From the NCBI RefSeq assembly GCF_014490035.1, contig NZ_CP061008.1, positions 1,364,001 through 1,428,000 on the forward strand: a DNA stretch of 64,000 nt, given 5' to 3'. This stretch comes from Achromobacter xylosoxidans (lineage in GTDB: Bacteria > Pseudomonadota > Gammaproteobacteria > Burkholderiales > Burkholderiaceae_B). Under the pieces are notes generated by a model, which was not told the DNA's origin, did no database searches, and saw only the letters and a list, made by a program, of their open reading frames with translations. This document shows positions 34,503 to 43,684 of this stretch, in pieces. Numbering within the stretch: the first letter of the stretch is position 1; each line of letters opens with the position of its first letter. The position numbers were made by a program, and so were the translations under genes.

Positions 34503-35109
34503 AGCGCCTGCCAGCAAGGGAATTGCGGGGCTGATCCTGGCGGGCGGCCAGGGCGCGCGCATGAACGGGCAGGACAAGGGCCTGGTCGTGTTGCGCGGCG
34601 AGCCCATGGTGGCGCACGTGGCGCGCCGCCTGGCGCCGCAGGTGTCGCGCCTGATCGTCAGCGCCAACCGTCATCTGGATCTCTATGCCCGCTACGGCGA
34701 CGTCGTGCGGGACGGCGAAGCCGATCTGGGCGCCTGGCAAGGGCCGCTGCTGGGCATCGCCGCGGGCTTGGCGGCCGCGCAGCGGGAGGCCTGGCTGGTG
34801 GTGGCGCCTTGCGACACGCCGTTCCTGCCCGCGGACTTGGCGGCGCGCCTGGTGCGCGCGGCCGAGTCGGCCAATGCGCCCATGGCCTATGCGGTGGCGG
34901 ACGGACAGCGCCATTCGGCCTGCATGGCCTTGCGCACGTCGCTGTTGCCCGATCTGCTGGCGTACCTGCGGGCCGGGGACCGCAAGGTGGGGCTGTGGCA
35001 GGCGAGAACGGGCGCGGTCGAAGCCTGCTTCGATGACGCGCCCGATGCCTTCATGAACGTCAACACGCCAGATGAACTGGCGCGGGCCGAGCGCTACGCC
35101 AGCCAGTGA
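34495..35109 (+). CDS. mobA: Molybdenum cofactor guanylyltransferase
   Basis: A 204-residue nucleotidyltransferase that attaches GMP to molybdopterin to make the MGD form required by FdsA. The N-terminal signature [21 protein letters not shown] contains the LAGGxxxRMG-like nucleotide loop and the catalytic lysine; [10 protein letters not shown] is the metal-binding motif. Translation most likely starts at GTG 34495, inside the end of moaA (8-base overlap). Its 3' end overlaps the convergent moeA gene by 16 bases. Confidence 0.95.
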
Positions 35110-36299
35110 CGCAGGTCGTAGTAGGCGACCCGGTCCTTGTCCTGCACTTGCACGTCGGCCGGCAGGCGGGCCAGACCCGTCGCCCAGGGCAGCGAGCTGA
35201 TCACGCCGGAACCCTGATGGCCGTAGGGCACCAGTTCCGCGCTGCCGTCGTCGGCCAGGCGGCGCTGCACGCGCAGGAATTCCTCGCGGCTGTCCTGGCG
35301 CGGATGCTCGGTGCGCAGGGGCAGCAGGCTGGTCGGCGGGAACAGCGTGTCGCGGCCCTGCATGCGGCGCATCAGCGGCGTCACCAGCAGGGTGAACACG
35401 GCGTAGGCCGATACGGGGTTGCCGGGCAGGCCGACCACGGGCTTGCCGTCGATCTGCGCCAGCGCCACCGGCTTGCCCGGCTTCATGCGCACCTTCCATA
35501 GCGCCAGTTCGCCGCCCAGCGAGGCCAGCGCGGGCTTGACCAGATCGCGTTCGCCCACCGACACGCCGCCCACGCTCACCACCAGGTCGCAATCGGCCAG
35601 CAGCGTCTTGAAGGCGGCCTGCAGGTCGGCCTCGGTGTCGCGGGCGTGCAGCACGTGCACCGGCAGGGCGCCCATGCCGCGCGCCAGCGCGGCCAGCATG
35701 GGGCCGTTGGAGTTGTAGATCTGCTCGGCCGCGCGCGGCTGGCCGGGCAGCACCAGCTCGTCGCCGGTGGTCAGGATGCCCACGCGCAACTGGCCGACGA
35801 CCCGCACGCGGGCCAGGCCTTGCGAAGCCATCAGCGCCACGTGGGCGGCTTCAAGTACGGTGCCCGCGGCCAGCAGCGGCGCGCCGGCCATGGTGTCTTC
35901 GCCGCGGCGGCGGATGTGCTGGCCGGGCTTGGGCGCGCGCGAGATTTCCACCTGGCCGTCGGCTTCGGCGGTGTCTTCCTGCATCACAACCGTATCCGCG
36001 CCTTCCGGGATCAGGCTGCCGGTGAACAGGCGGATGGCGTGGCCGGGCTTGAGCGGTTCCGGCATTTCCCCCGCGTAGCAGCGCTGCTGGATGGGCAGGC
36101 GCACGCCGGCGCCCCAGTCGGCCATGCGCAACGCGTAGCCGTCCATGGCGCTGTTGTCGGCGGGCGGTATGTCCACGGTGGCGGTGAGATCGGCGGCCAG
36201 CACGCGGCCGGCGGCATCGGCCAGGCTCACCTCTTCGCTGCGTTGCAGCGGCCCTGCGGCATTGGCCAGCAGGGTCTGGGCTTGATCAAAATCCAGCAT
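35094..36299 (-). CDS. moeA: Molybdopterin molybdenumtransferase
   Basis: A 401-residue MoeA that inserts molybdate into adenylated molybdopterin. Family motifs include PPADNSAMDGYALR, GTVLEAAHVALMASQGLARVRV, TTGDELVLPGQ, and VSVGGVSVGERDLVKPAL with GLPGNPVSAYAVF in the MPT-binding domain. It is the last gene of the minus-strand moaC-D-E-B-moeA run, three bases beyond moaB, and overlaps the convergent mobA by 16 bases. Confidence 0.96.
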   Translation of the reverse strand: MLDFDQAQTLLANAAGPLQRSEEVSLADAAGRVLAADLTATVDIPPADNSAMDGYALRMADWGAGVRLPIQQRCYAGEMPEPLKPGHAIRLFTGSLIPEGADTVVMQEDTAEADGQVEISRAPKPGQHIRRRGEDTMAGAPLLAAGTVLEAAHVALMASQGLARVRVVGQLRVGILTTGDELVLPGQPRAAEQIYNSNGPMLAALARGMGALPVHVLHARDTEADLQAAFKTLLADCDLVVSVGGVSVGERDLVKPALASLGGELALWKVRMKPGKPVALAQIDGKPVVGLPGNPVSAYAVFTLLVTPLMRRMQGRDTLFPPTSLLPLRTEHPRQDSREEFLRVQRRLADDGSAELVPYGHQGSGVISSLPWATGLARLPADVQVQDKDRVAYYDLRHWLA

Positions 36300-36302
36300 G
36301 GG

Positions 36303-36824
36303 TCAGTTGTCTTCTTCGCGTTGCTTGAAATGGGTGGCGAAATTGCAGGGGCGGTGGCTGCTGTCCAGCTGCTCGCGGATGATCTGCGCCCAAGCGGTTT
36401 CGCAGGCGTTGTTGGAACCGGGCAGGCAGAAGATCAGCGTCTGGTTGGCCGAGCCGGCAAAGGCGCGCGACTGGATGGTGGAGCTGCCGATCTCGGTGTA
36501 CGAGATCTGGCGGAACAGTTCGCCGAAGCCGGGGATTTCACGGTCCAGCAGGGGCATGATGGCCTCGGGCGTGTGGTCGCGATGCGAGAAGCCCGTGCCG
36601 CCCGTGGTCAGGATCACCTGCACTTCGGGATCGGCGATCCAGTCGCTCATGATGCGGCGGATCTGGTAGATGTCGTCCTTGACGATGTCGCGGCGCACGC
36701 ACTGGTGGCCGGCATGCGCAAGGCTGTGGGCCAGCAGATTGCCGGAAGTGTCGTCGCCCGCGCTGCGGGTGTCGCTGACCGTCAGTACGGCGCAGGCCAG
36801 CGAAACAAGGCTTTCGTCGCTCAT
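36303..36824 (-). CDS. moaB: Molybdopterin adenylyltransferase (MoaB/Mog family)
   Basis: A 173-residue protein starting at ATG 36824 (MSDESLVSLACAVLTVSDTRS) behind a purine-rich AGAGGAG. The MPT-binding signature ILTTGGTGFSHRDHTPEAIMPLL and CLPGSNNACETAWAQIIREQL are typical of MoaB. It adenylates molybdopterin ahead of MoeA. A longer in-frame reading upstream is a shadow of moaE and was discarded. It lies 13 bases after moaE. Confidence 0.94.
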   Translation of the reverse strand: MSDESLVSLACAVLTVSDTRSAGDDTSGNLLAHSLAHAGHQCVRRDIVKDDIYQIRRIMSDWIADPEVQVILTTGGTGFSHRDHTPEAIMPLLDREIPGFGELFRQISYTEIGSSTIQSRAFAGSANQTLIFCLPGSNNACETAWAQIIREQLDSSHRPCNFATHFKQREEDN

Positions 36825-36837
36825 GGATTCTCCTCTT

Positions 36838-37305
36838 CTAGACGGTGGTGTCTTCATCCCAGGACTGCGTGCGGTCCTGGTCGGATTGGCGTTGCTCCAC
36901 CCAGAAGCTGCTGCCGCCCGCGAGGGTCTCGCGCTTCCAGAAGGGCGCGCGCGTCTTGAGCGCGTCGATGATGTATTCGCAGCCGCGGAAGGCGTCGCCG
37001 CGATGGGCGCTGGCCGCCGCCACGAAGACGATCTGGGCATTGCGATGCAGCGCGCCCACCCGGTGCACGATGACCGTGCCGGCCAGGTTCCAGCGCGCGC
37101 GGGCGGTCGCGGCGATCTCTTCCAGCTCGCGTTCGCACATGCCCGGATAGTGTTCGAGAAAGAGCGTATCGGTGGGCGTGTCGGGCGCGTAGTCGCGCAC
37201 ATAGCCCACGAACGTGACGATGCCGCCCACGCCCGGGCCGGCGCTCTCACGCAGCGCGGCCGTGAGCGCGGCGCCGTCGAAGTCGGCTTCCTGGACGCTG
37301 ATCAT
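36838..37305 (-). CDS. moaE: Molybdopterin synthase, catalytic subunit
   Basis: A 155-residue MoaE that, with MoaD, adds the dithiolene sulfurs to the cyclic precursor. Hallmarks are GGIVTFVGYVRD, LFLEHYPGMCERELEEI, IVHRVGALH, FVAAASAHRGDAFRGCEYIIDALKTRAPFWKRE (the active lysines are in the last stretch). ATG 37305 follows GGAGG by nine bases; a TTG three codons upstream is less likely. The start is within eight bases of the moaD stop. Confidence 0.95.
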   Translation of the reverse strand: MISVQEADFDGAALTAALRESAGPGVGGIVTFVGYVRDYAPDTPTDTLFLEHYPGMCERELEEIAATARARWNLAGTVIVHRVGALHRNAQIVFVAAASAHRGDAFRGCEYIIDALKTRAPFWKRETLAGGSSFWVEQRQSDQDRTQSWDEDTTV

Positions 37306-37310
37306 GGCGT

Positions 37311-37562
37311 TCAACCTCCGGTGACGGGTTCGAATACCGCGACCTCGTCGCCCGCCCGGATGGGCGCGGACGGCTTGGCGTGGGTCTGGTTGATGGCCAG
37401 CTTCAGGCGCGCGGAGGGCGCCAGCTGGGGGTAGCGTTCGCCCAGCGCGGCAAGCAGCTGCGCGCCGGTGGACTCGCCTTCCAGGGGCCAGGCTTCGGAG
37501 CGCTTGCCGACCAGTTCGGCCACGCGCGCGAAGTAGAGAAGATTAATCGTTGCGCCATTCAC
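37311..37562 (-). CDS. moaD: Molybdopterin synthase, sulfur-carrier subunit
   Basis: An 83-residue ubiquitin-fold sulfur carrier. The C-terminus is EVAVFEPVTGG, ending in the essential GlyGly that is thiocarboxylated. The N-terminal INLLYFARVAELVG strand is typical of MoaD. Its start lies inside moaC (20-base overlap), and its stop is next to moaE, indicating tight translational coupling. Confidence 0.95.
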   Translation of the reverse strand: MNGATINLLYFARVAELVGKRSEAWPLEGESTGAQLLAALGERYPQLAPSARLKLAINQTHAKPSAPIRAGDEVAVFEPVTGG

Positions 37563-38031
37563 CGCTTTTTCCTCCTGCCTTGTACTTAAGGCGAACTTGC
37601 TCGATGACGATGCCCTTGTCGGCAGCCTTGCACATGTCGTAGATGGTCAGCGCGGCGACGCTGCAGGCCATCATGGCTTCCATTTCCACGCCGGTCTTGT
37701 AGCTGGTGCGGCAGGTGGCCAGCACGTCGATGCGGTGTTCGGCGTCGTCCAGCGCGAACTCGACGCCGACGAAGGCCAGCGGCAGGCTGTGGCACAGCGG
37801 AATGGTGTCGGCGCAGCGCTTGGCGGCCAGGATGGCGGCGACGCGGGCGGTGTTGAGGACTTCGCCCTTGCCCTGGCCCGGCTGGGTCAGGAGGCCATAG
37901 GCGACGGCGTTCATGCGCACGCTGGCGGTGGCGATCGCCACGCGCTCGGTGTCCGTCTTGGCGATGACGTCGACCATGCGGACCTGCCCGGCTTCATCCA
38001 GGTGGCTCAAGGTTGGGGTGGGCGTGGACAT
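37543..38031 (-). CDS. moaC: Cyclic pyranopterin monophosphate synthase
   Basis: A 162-residue MoaC that completes formation of the cyclic precursor after MoaA. Conserved motifs are LSHLDEAGQVRMVDVIAK, AAKRCADTIPLCHSLPL, and KTGVEMEAMMACSVAALTIYDMCKA with the active-site lysine at KAADKG. It is first in the minus-strand Moco run. A 170-base gap separates it from the divergent DUF748 gene. Confidence 0.96.
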   Translation of the reverse strand: MSTPTPTLSHLDEAGQVRMVDVIAKTDTERVAIATASVRMNAVAYGLLTQPGQGKGEVLNTARVAAILAAKRCADTIPLCHSLPLAFVGVEFALDDAEHRIDVLATCRTSYKTGVEMEAMMACSVAALTIYDMCKAADKGIVIEQVRLKYKAGGKSGEWRND

Positions 38032-38201
38032 GGGATTCGGGAGCGATAATTGTTAATGATTGAAAAGGGCGGTCCCGGCTGGCCGGATCGGCCCATCGAT
38101 ACGCCTATGATAGACGAGCGGTGCAGGGGGCGCGATAATCGCGCCTGTAGTCATTAGAAGGACGGAAACGCTCGTCCTTCACACGTATCAGGAGACGCGC
38201 A

Positions 38202-41200
38202 ATGCCCTTGCGGATGCCCAAACTTCGGTTAACCCGCCGGGTCGGCAAGATTCTTCTGGGTATTGCGGCATTCGTACTGGTCCTTTTCGGGGTTGCCGCC
38301 TGGCAAGTCCCCAAAGTGCTGCACAACGTCCTGGTGCAGGACGTCTCCAAGATGATCGGGCGGGACGTCTCCGTCGGCGACATCAGCTTCAATCCTTTCA
38401 CGCTGACGGTCCGCGCGCGCGACCTGGCCGTGGCCCAGCCCGATTCGCAGACGCCGCTCTTGACGCTGGCCGAGCTGGACGTCAGCGCGGCCTGGACCTC
38501 CCTGTTCTGGTTTGCGCCGGTCGTCGATCGAATGACGCTGCGCGAGCCTAACATCGCCATCGTCCGCGAGGACGTCACGCGCTTCAATTTTTCTGATATT
38601 CAGCAACGAGTGGCCGAATTGACGGCCGCCCAGCCCGAGGAACCGCCCAAGCCGGACGCAGGGCTGCCGCGCTTCTCGCTGAACAACATGGTGATCGAGA
38701 ACGGCACGATCACGCTGGATGACAAGGTCACCGGCCGCAAGCAGGTGGTCGACGAGCTGGGCGTGGGCGTGCCGTTCATCTCCACCTTCGGCTACGCCAC
38801 CGACATCGACGTGCAGCCGCGCGTGCATCTGCGCATCAACGGCAGCCCCTTCGATCTGAACGGCGTGGCGCGCCCCTTCGACAAGGTGCCTTCGTCCACG
38901 CTGCGGGTGGCCTTCAATGGCCTGCAGCTGGAAAAGTGGGCGGACGTCTGGCCCATGCCGCTGCCGTTCAAGGTGGAAAGCGCGCTGCTGGATTCCAACC
39001 TGCAAGTGGTGTTCGAGCAGCCCAAGGACGCGCCGCCCAAGATCCGCGTGGTCGGCGACCTGGGCCTGCGGCGGCTGGACCTGCGCGACACCGCCGGGGC
39101 AAATCTCGCCGCCTGGAGCGCGCTGACCGTCACCCGCCTGGAACTGGAACCCATCGCGCGCCACGCCTATGTGGGCGAGGTGGGCCTGTGGGCGCCGCAG
39201 ATCCACGTGCGCCGCTACGCCAATGCCAACCTGAACTGGCTGGACGTGGTTGCCGGGTTGAAACGATTGGGCGGCGTGGAACCGACCGCCACGCCGGTGG
39301 CCGACAAGCTGCGCAAGGCCAGCGGCCTGAATCCCGCCAAGGCGGACGGCAAGGCTGGCACGGCCGCTGCGCCGGCCCAGGGCGCGCCGGCTGCAACGGC
39401 GGACGCCGCCGCCAAGGGCGCTGCGCCAGCGGCAGCCGCCGTGGCCCCTGTCGCCGCGGGGTCGCCCGCTGCCGGTACGCCCGCCGCGGGGGCGCCTGCC
39501 GCGGGATCGCCCGCCGCGGGGTCGCCCGCCGCCCCTTCCGCCACGGCTGCTGCGGCAGGAACGCCAGCCGCGGACGCCGCCGCGCCCCAGCCTGCGCCTG
39601 CACCCGCGCCCGCCGAATGGAAGGTCGAGCTGGACGCCTTCAATCTGCACGAAGGCGAGGTCTATGTCACCGACGCGGTCAGCAAGCTGGACTACGTGAT
39701 GACCGGCCTGGCCGCGACGGTCGAGGGCGTGGCCCTGCCGCAGGTGTCCGGCCAGCCCATCAATTTGTGGCTGACCATGGACAACAGCACCGACGGCGGC
39801 TGGCTGCGCGCCAAGGGGCCGCTGGTCCTGAAGCCGCTGTCGCTGGAACTCGGCGTGCGCCTGGGCAACATCGCGCTGGCGCCCCTGGCGCCGGCCGTGC
39901 GCAATGCGGCGCCGATCACGCTGCTGGACGGCCGCCTGGCCGCCAGCGCGCAGGTCCACGTGAAGGAAACGAACGGCGCGGTGGACGCATCGGCCAGCGC
40001 CGTGCAGGCCGACCTGACGCAATTCAAGGCCCGCGACGAATCCCTCAAGCCCGCCCTGGACATCGCGCTGCAAAGCCTGCGCGTGACCGCGGACCGCCTG
40101 GCCATGGGGCCGGGCCAGAGCAATTTCACCCTGGCCGCCGCCGGCATCCAGGGCAATGGCAAGCTCGATCTCAAGGGCGCATTCACGCCGCAGCCGCTGA
40201 CGGTGAAAACCTCGGTGGACCTGTCGGAACTGAATGTCGCGTCCTTTGCGCCCTATGCGGCCTCCAGCCTGAATGCCACGGTGCGCGCCATCACGCTGGG
40301 CGCCAAGGGCAATGCGGAGTTTGCCGCCGCAGCCGGCTCGGCGCCGATGAAGGCCAGCTGGAAGGGCGGCGTCGAAGTCACCGGCGTGGATCTGCAGGAC
40401 CGCGTCAACAAGGATGACTTCCTGAACTGGAAGCGCCTGGGCTTTACCGGCATGGATATCTCGGTGGCCGGCGACAAGATCGGCGCCAAGCTGGGCGATA
40501 TCGCGCTCGAGGATTTCTACGGCCGCGTGCTGCTCAATGCGCAAGGCCGCCTGAACGTCATGGACCTGGTGGCGGCTCCCGGCCAGGCCGGCGGCTCCAT
40601 CACCCAGGACACGCAGACCCCCGGCCGCAGCGCCGCGCCGCCACCCGCGGCGCCCGCCGCCAAGGGGGGCGGGGGCATGCCGGACATCTCGGTGAACAGC
40701 GTCACCTTGAACCGCGGCCGCATGACCTTCACGGACCGCTTCGTCAAGCCCAACTACGTGGCCGAGCTGTCCAGCATCGAAGGCTCGATCACGGCGGTGT
40801 CGTCCACCAATCCCCAGCCCGCCAAGGTCAAGGTCACCGGCCGCGTCTACACCACCGCGCCGCTGTCGATCAGCGGCGTGGTGCAGCCTTTCGCCAAGTA
40901 CCTGTCGCTGGACCTGAAGGCCTCGGCCAAGGGCGTGGACCTGCCGCGCTTCAACACCTATTCGGCCAAGTACGTGGGCTACCCCATCAAGCGCGGCAAG
41001 CTCTCGGTGGACCTGGAATACAAGATCAAGGACCGTGCGCTGCAGGCCACCAACCACGTGGTGCTGAACCAGCTGACTTTCGGCGACAAGACCAACAGCC
41101 CCGACGCGACCAAGCTGCCGGTGCTGCTGGCCGTGGCCTTGCTGAAGGACTCGCGCGGCAACATCGACATCAACCTGCCGATTTCCGGCTCGCTGGACGA

Positions 41201-41870
41201 TCCGGAGTTCTCGGTGGGCGGCATCGTGGTGCGCGTGCTGCTGAACCTGGTGGTCAAGGCGGTTACCTCGCCCTTCAGCCTGCTGGCCTCGGCCTTTGGC
41301 GGCGGCGAGGAGCTGTCGTACGTGGAATTCGCGCCGGGCAGCGCGGCGCTGACCGAGGACAGCCTGCAACGCATCGACACGCTGACCAAGGCGTTGACGG
41401 ACCGTCCGGCGCTGAAGATGGACATCAGCGGGCGCGCCGATCCCAAGACCGACATGGAAGGCCTGCGCCAGGCCTGGGTCGACGCCAAGATCCGCGCCGC
41501 CAAGGCCGCCGCCACCACGCCGCGCGGCAAGAAGCCGAACCCGGCGGGCGTCGAGGTCTCGGGCGCGGAGCGTGCCAAGTATCTGGAAGAGGTCTACGAC
41601 GACACGGACATCAAGGACAAGCCTCGCAATTTCATCGGCATGTCCAAGTCAGTGCCGGCGGCGCAGATGGAGGAGATGCTGCGCAGCGTGGCGCCGGTGG
41701 GCGACGAGCAGTTGCGCCAACTGGCCGATGCGCGCGCGCAGGCTGTGTATGAGAAGCTGCAAGCCCAGGAAGGACTCGCGGATCGCGTGTTCATCGTTGC
41801 GCCGCAACTGGACGCGGATGGCATCAAGGACGAGGGGCAACCCTCGCGCGTGGACTTCTCCCTGAAGTGA
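38202..41870 (+). CDS. DUF748 (AsmA-like) envelope protein with Ala/Pro-rich repeat linker
   Basis: A 1222-residue protein. Residues 14-34 form one N-terminal membrane anchor (ILLGIAAFVLVLFGVAAW); the rest is predicted to be periplasmic. DUF748/AsmA-like repeats are recognisable (DVSVGDISFNPFTLTVRARDL; ARPFDKVPSSTLRVAFNGL; MPDISVNSVTLNRGRMTFTDRF). Residues about 380-470 are an Ala/Pro/Gly low-complexity linker containing five tandem AAGSP-type units. Residues about 1045-1095 (VEFAPGSAALTEDSLQRID, MDISGRAD) look like an OmpA-type peptidoglycan-binding region. Proteins of this class are implicated in lipid transport across the envelope or outer-membrane assembly; the role here is inferred. Transcribed divergently from moaC. 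Confidence 0.88.
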   Translation: MPLRMPKLRLTRRVGKILLGIAAFVLVLFGVAAWQVPKVLHNVLVQDVSKMIGRDVSVGDISFNPFTLTVRARDLAVAQPDSQTPLLTLAELDVSAAWTSLFWFAPVVDRMTLREPNIAIVREDVTRFNFSDIQQRVAELTAAQPEEPPKPDAGLPRFSLNNMVIENGTITLDDKVTGRKQVVDELGVGVPFISTFGYATDIDVQPRVHLRINGSPFDLNGVARPFDKVPSSTLRVAFNGLQLEKWADVWPMPLPFKVESALLDSNLQVVFEQPKDAPPKIRVVGDLGLRRLDLRDTAGANLAAWSALTVTRLELEPIARHAYVGEVGLWAPQIHVRRYANANLNWLDVVAGLKRLGGVEPTATPVADKLRKASGLNPAKADGKAGTAAAPAQGAPAATADAAAKGAAPAAAAVAPVAAGSPAAGTPAAGAPAAGSPAAGSPAAPSATAAAAGTPAADAAAPQPAPAPAPAEWKVELDAFNLHEGEVYVTDAVSKLDYVMTGLAATVEGVALPQVSGQPINLWLTMDNSTDGGWLRAKGPLVLKPLSLELGVRLGNIALAPLAPAVRNAAPITLLDGRLAASAQVHVKETNGAVDASASAVQADLTQFKARDESLKPALDIALQSLRVTADRLAMGPGQSNFTLAAAGIQGNGKLDLKGAFTPQPLTVKTSVDLSELNVASFAPYAASSLNATVRAITLGAKGNAEFAAAAGSAPMKASWKGGVEVTGVDLQDRVNKDDFLNWKRLGFTGMDISVAGDKIGAKLGDIALEDFYGRVLLNAQGRLNVMDLVAAPGQAGGSITQDTQTPGRSAAPPPAAPAAKGGGGMPDISVNSVTLNRGRMTFTDRFVKPNYVAELSSIEGSITAVSSTNPQPAKVKVTGRVYTTAPLSISGVVQPFAKYLSLDLKASAKGVDLPRFNTYSAKYVGYPIKRGKLSVDLEYKIKDRALQATNHVVLNQLTFGDKTNSPDATKLPVLLAVALLKDSRGNIDINLPISGSLDDPEFSVGGIVVRVLLNLVVKAVTSPFSLLASAFGGGEELSYVEFAPGSAALTEDSLQRIDTLTKALTDRPALKMDISGRADPKTDMEGLRQAWVDAKIRAAKAAATTPRGKKPNPAGVEVSGAERAKYLEEVYDDTDIKDKPRNFIGMSKSVPAAQMEEMLRSVAPVGDEQLRQLADARAQAVYEKLQAQEGLADRVFIVAPQLDADGIKDEGQPSRVDFSLK
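39453..39527 (+). repeat. Five 15-bp tandem repeats inside the DUF748 gene
   Basis: Five consecutive 15-base units of the form GCCGCGGGGTCGCCC, encoding AAGSP, AAGTP, AAGAP, AAGSP, AAGSP. The first and fifth units are identical in DNA, and the others differ at two to four bases. Length change by recombination would stay in frame, so the linker length may vary between strains. Confidence 0.75.
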
Positions 41871-41933
41871 ACCAGGCTGGTCCGGGAGGCGGCGCCCAGC
41901 CGCCCCTGCCAGCTTTTTGCCAGGAGATTCTCG

Positions 41934-42812
41934 ATGAATGACCAGGACGCGCACTTCGACAGCCTGCTTCCGCCCTTGCGGCTGAACCGGCGGGGTTTCA
42001 TGGCCACCACGGTGGCGACGGGGTTTTCGCTGGCGGCCGGCCAGGCCGTGGCGCAGACCACGATCACCACGGACGCCAGCGGCCTCGTGGCCGGCAAGGT
42101 GGACATCCCGGTCAAGGACGGCAAGATGCCGGCATACCGCGCGGCGCCCAAGGGCAAGAAGGACTTGCCCACGGTGCTGGTGGTGTCGGAGATTTTCGGG
42201 GTGCACGAGTACATCCAGGACGTGTGCCGGCGGCTGGCCCACCAGGGATATCTGGCCATCGCGCCCGAACTTTTCGCGCGCCAGGGCGATCCGTCCAAAT
42301 ACACCGAGATCCCGAAGCTGCAGGCGGAAATCATCGGCAAGGTCCCGGACGCTCAGGTGATGACCGACCTGGATTCGACCGCGGCCTGGGCCGCGTCCAA
42401 CGGCGGCAATCCGGACCGGCTGGGCATCGTGGGTTTCTGCTGGGGCGGTCGCCAGGTATGGCTGTACGCGGCCCACAACCCGAAGCTCAAGGCCGGCGCG
42501 GCCTGGTACGGCCAGTTGGGCGGGCAGCCTTCGGAACTGAAGCCCAAATCGGTGCTGAGCCAGGTGAATGACCTGAAGGCGAAGGTGCTGGGGGCTTATG
42601 GCGGCAAGGACGCCGGGATTTCGATGGCCGACGTGGACAAGATGCGGCTGGAGCTGGCGCGGGGGCCGGCGGCGGCGAAGGCTTCACGGATCGATGTGTA
42701 TCCGGACGCGCCGCATGCGTTTCATGCGGATTATCGGCCTTCTTATCGGAAGGCTGAGGCGGAGCAGGCTTGGACGCGGATGTTGGATTGGTTCAAGCAG
42801 AACGGGCTTTGA
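41934..42812 (+). CDS. Exported dienelactone hydrolase-family protein
   Basis: A 292-residue alpha/beta hydrolase of the dienelactone hydrolase family. The N-terminal NRRGFMA (residues 18-24) followed by an Ala/Gly-rich stretch ending in AVAQ is a twin-arginine-type signal, so export is likely. The nucleophile is C169 in GFCWGG, as in bacterial carboxymethylenebutenolidase, and the acid/His pair is expected in KVLGAYGGKDAGI and DAPHAFHADY. VVSEIFGVHEYIQDVCRRLA is a second family marker. No aromatic catabolic genes are near, so the natural substrate is open. It is 63 bases after the DUF748 gene. Confidence 0.9.
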   Translation: MNDQDAHFDSLLPPLRLNRRGFMATTVATGFSLAAGQAVAQTTITTDASGLVAGKVDIPVKDGKMPAYRAAPKGKKDLPTVLVVSEIFGVHEYIQDVCRRLAHQGYLAIAPELFARQGDPSKYTEIPKLQAEIIGKVPDAQVMTDLDSTAAWAASNGGNPDRLGIVGFCWGGRQVWLYAAHNPKLKAGAAWYGQLGGQPSELKPKSVLSQVNDLKAKVLGAYGGKDAGISMADVDKMRLELARGPAAAKASRIDVYPDAPHAFHADYRPSYRKAEAEQAWTRMLDWFKQNGL

Positions 42813-42937
42813 TCTTCGTGGGTTCGTTTTGGTTTTCTTGGGGCGTGTTGGACTCTATGGGTTCGCACGGGTCTTCGTAGGTCCTTCGAGTCTTCGTAGG
42901 TCGCCCGTCGTCGCGGGCGGCGTGGCGGCTCGCGCCC

Positions 42938-42969
42938 ACGATTGCGGTCCGGAGCGTTCGCTCCGGACT
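42938..42969 (+). repeat. Left arm of a 32-bp perfect inverted repeat
   Basis: The exact complement occurs at 43685-43716. The arm contains a self-complementary core, GTCCGGAGCGTTCGCTCCGGAC, able to form a 10-base-pair hairpin. Similarity continues inward imperfectly for about 70 more bases on both sides (for example GATTCC-CTCGGGC-ATCGA versus GATTCC-GTCGGGC-ATCGA). Confidence 0.8.
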
Positions 42970-43141
42970 GGCCTCGGCGGCCCCCCCCGTCGTCATCTTC
43001 GTCAAGGCCTGCGGCCTTTCCTTCAGATTCCCTCGGGCGCATCGAGGTTGCGAGCCGCCACGCCGCCCGCGCCGACGGGCTGCGTGCGTCTTGGCTTGTT
43101 GCGCTGCTGGAGCCGTGGTCGGGGGCGAGTCTTGGGCGTCC

Positions 43142-43175
43142 GTATTAATCGGCCGCGCGGGCGGCCGATTAATAC
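43142..43175. repeat. Perfect 34-bp palindrome (15-base arms, 4-base loop)
   Basis: GTATTAATCGGCCGC at 43142-43156 is followed after GCGG by its exact complement at 43161-43175. No T-run follows on either strand, so it is not a typical terminator. It is mixed AT/GC and strongly cruciform-prone. It could be a protein-binding site or a resolved transposon end. Confidence 0.8.
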
Positions 43176-43684
43176 ATATGTCATTATTTGAAGTGTGATT
43201 GTGATCGCTGACGCGCATGCCCCGATTGGATTTCTTCTGGCGTCGCCGTCAGGGGGGAGGGGCGGTGATGGGTGGCGCGCGGCGGGCAGCCGTTTGCGCA
43301 TGAAGACCCGTACGCGCGCCACCCATCCGGCTTTGGAGTTCAAGTGGCGATTGACCTGCCAACGGGCTTTGATGGGCCGTCACGAAAAATTGCCCGTGAC
43401 ATCCAAGAGCACTCCCCACCAGCGCGCAGCGCCATCCGGAATCGCAAGACACCGCGTAAGCCCCCAGAGGCCGCCCGCGCGGCCGGCCGGGGGCGGGCCC
43501 CGCAAGATCCATCGCCATACCCCAACGGCGGTGAGAACCCTAAGCACACCGTTCGTCCCAGCTGACGTCAAGTTTCAAATGATGGAGCCTGGCGCGGCGC
43601 GGGCCTGGGGTGCGCGGGGCGTCGATAAGCCCGACGGAATCCGAAGGCAGCCGCCGTAGGCGGCAACGAGGATGAGGACGGGGA

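Noticed and set aside
38229..41369. A 1046-codon open frame antisense to the DUF748 gene
   Set aside because: The opposite strand carries a coherent envelope protein with a membrane anchor and family motifs; the antisense product is rich in Arg/Gly/His and without motifs.
42871..42902. Possible CRISPR-like repeat
   Set aside because: Only two 13-base repeats with a 6-base gap are present, with no regular spacers and no cas genes.
43195..43659. A 154-codon open frame in the repeat island
   Set aside because: Composition is Arg/Pro/Gly-rich with no recognisable motif, and the frame runs into one of the inverted-repeat arms. Treated as non-coding.
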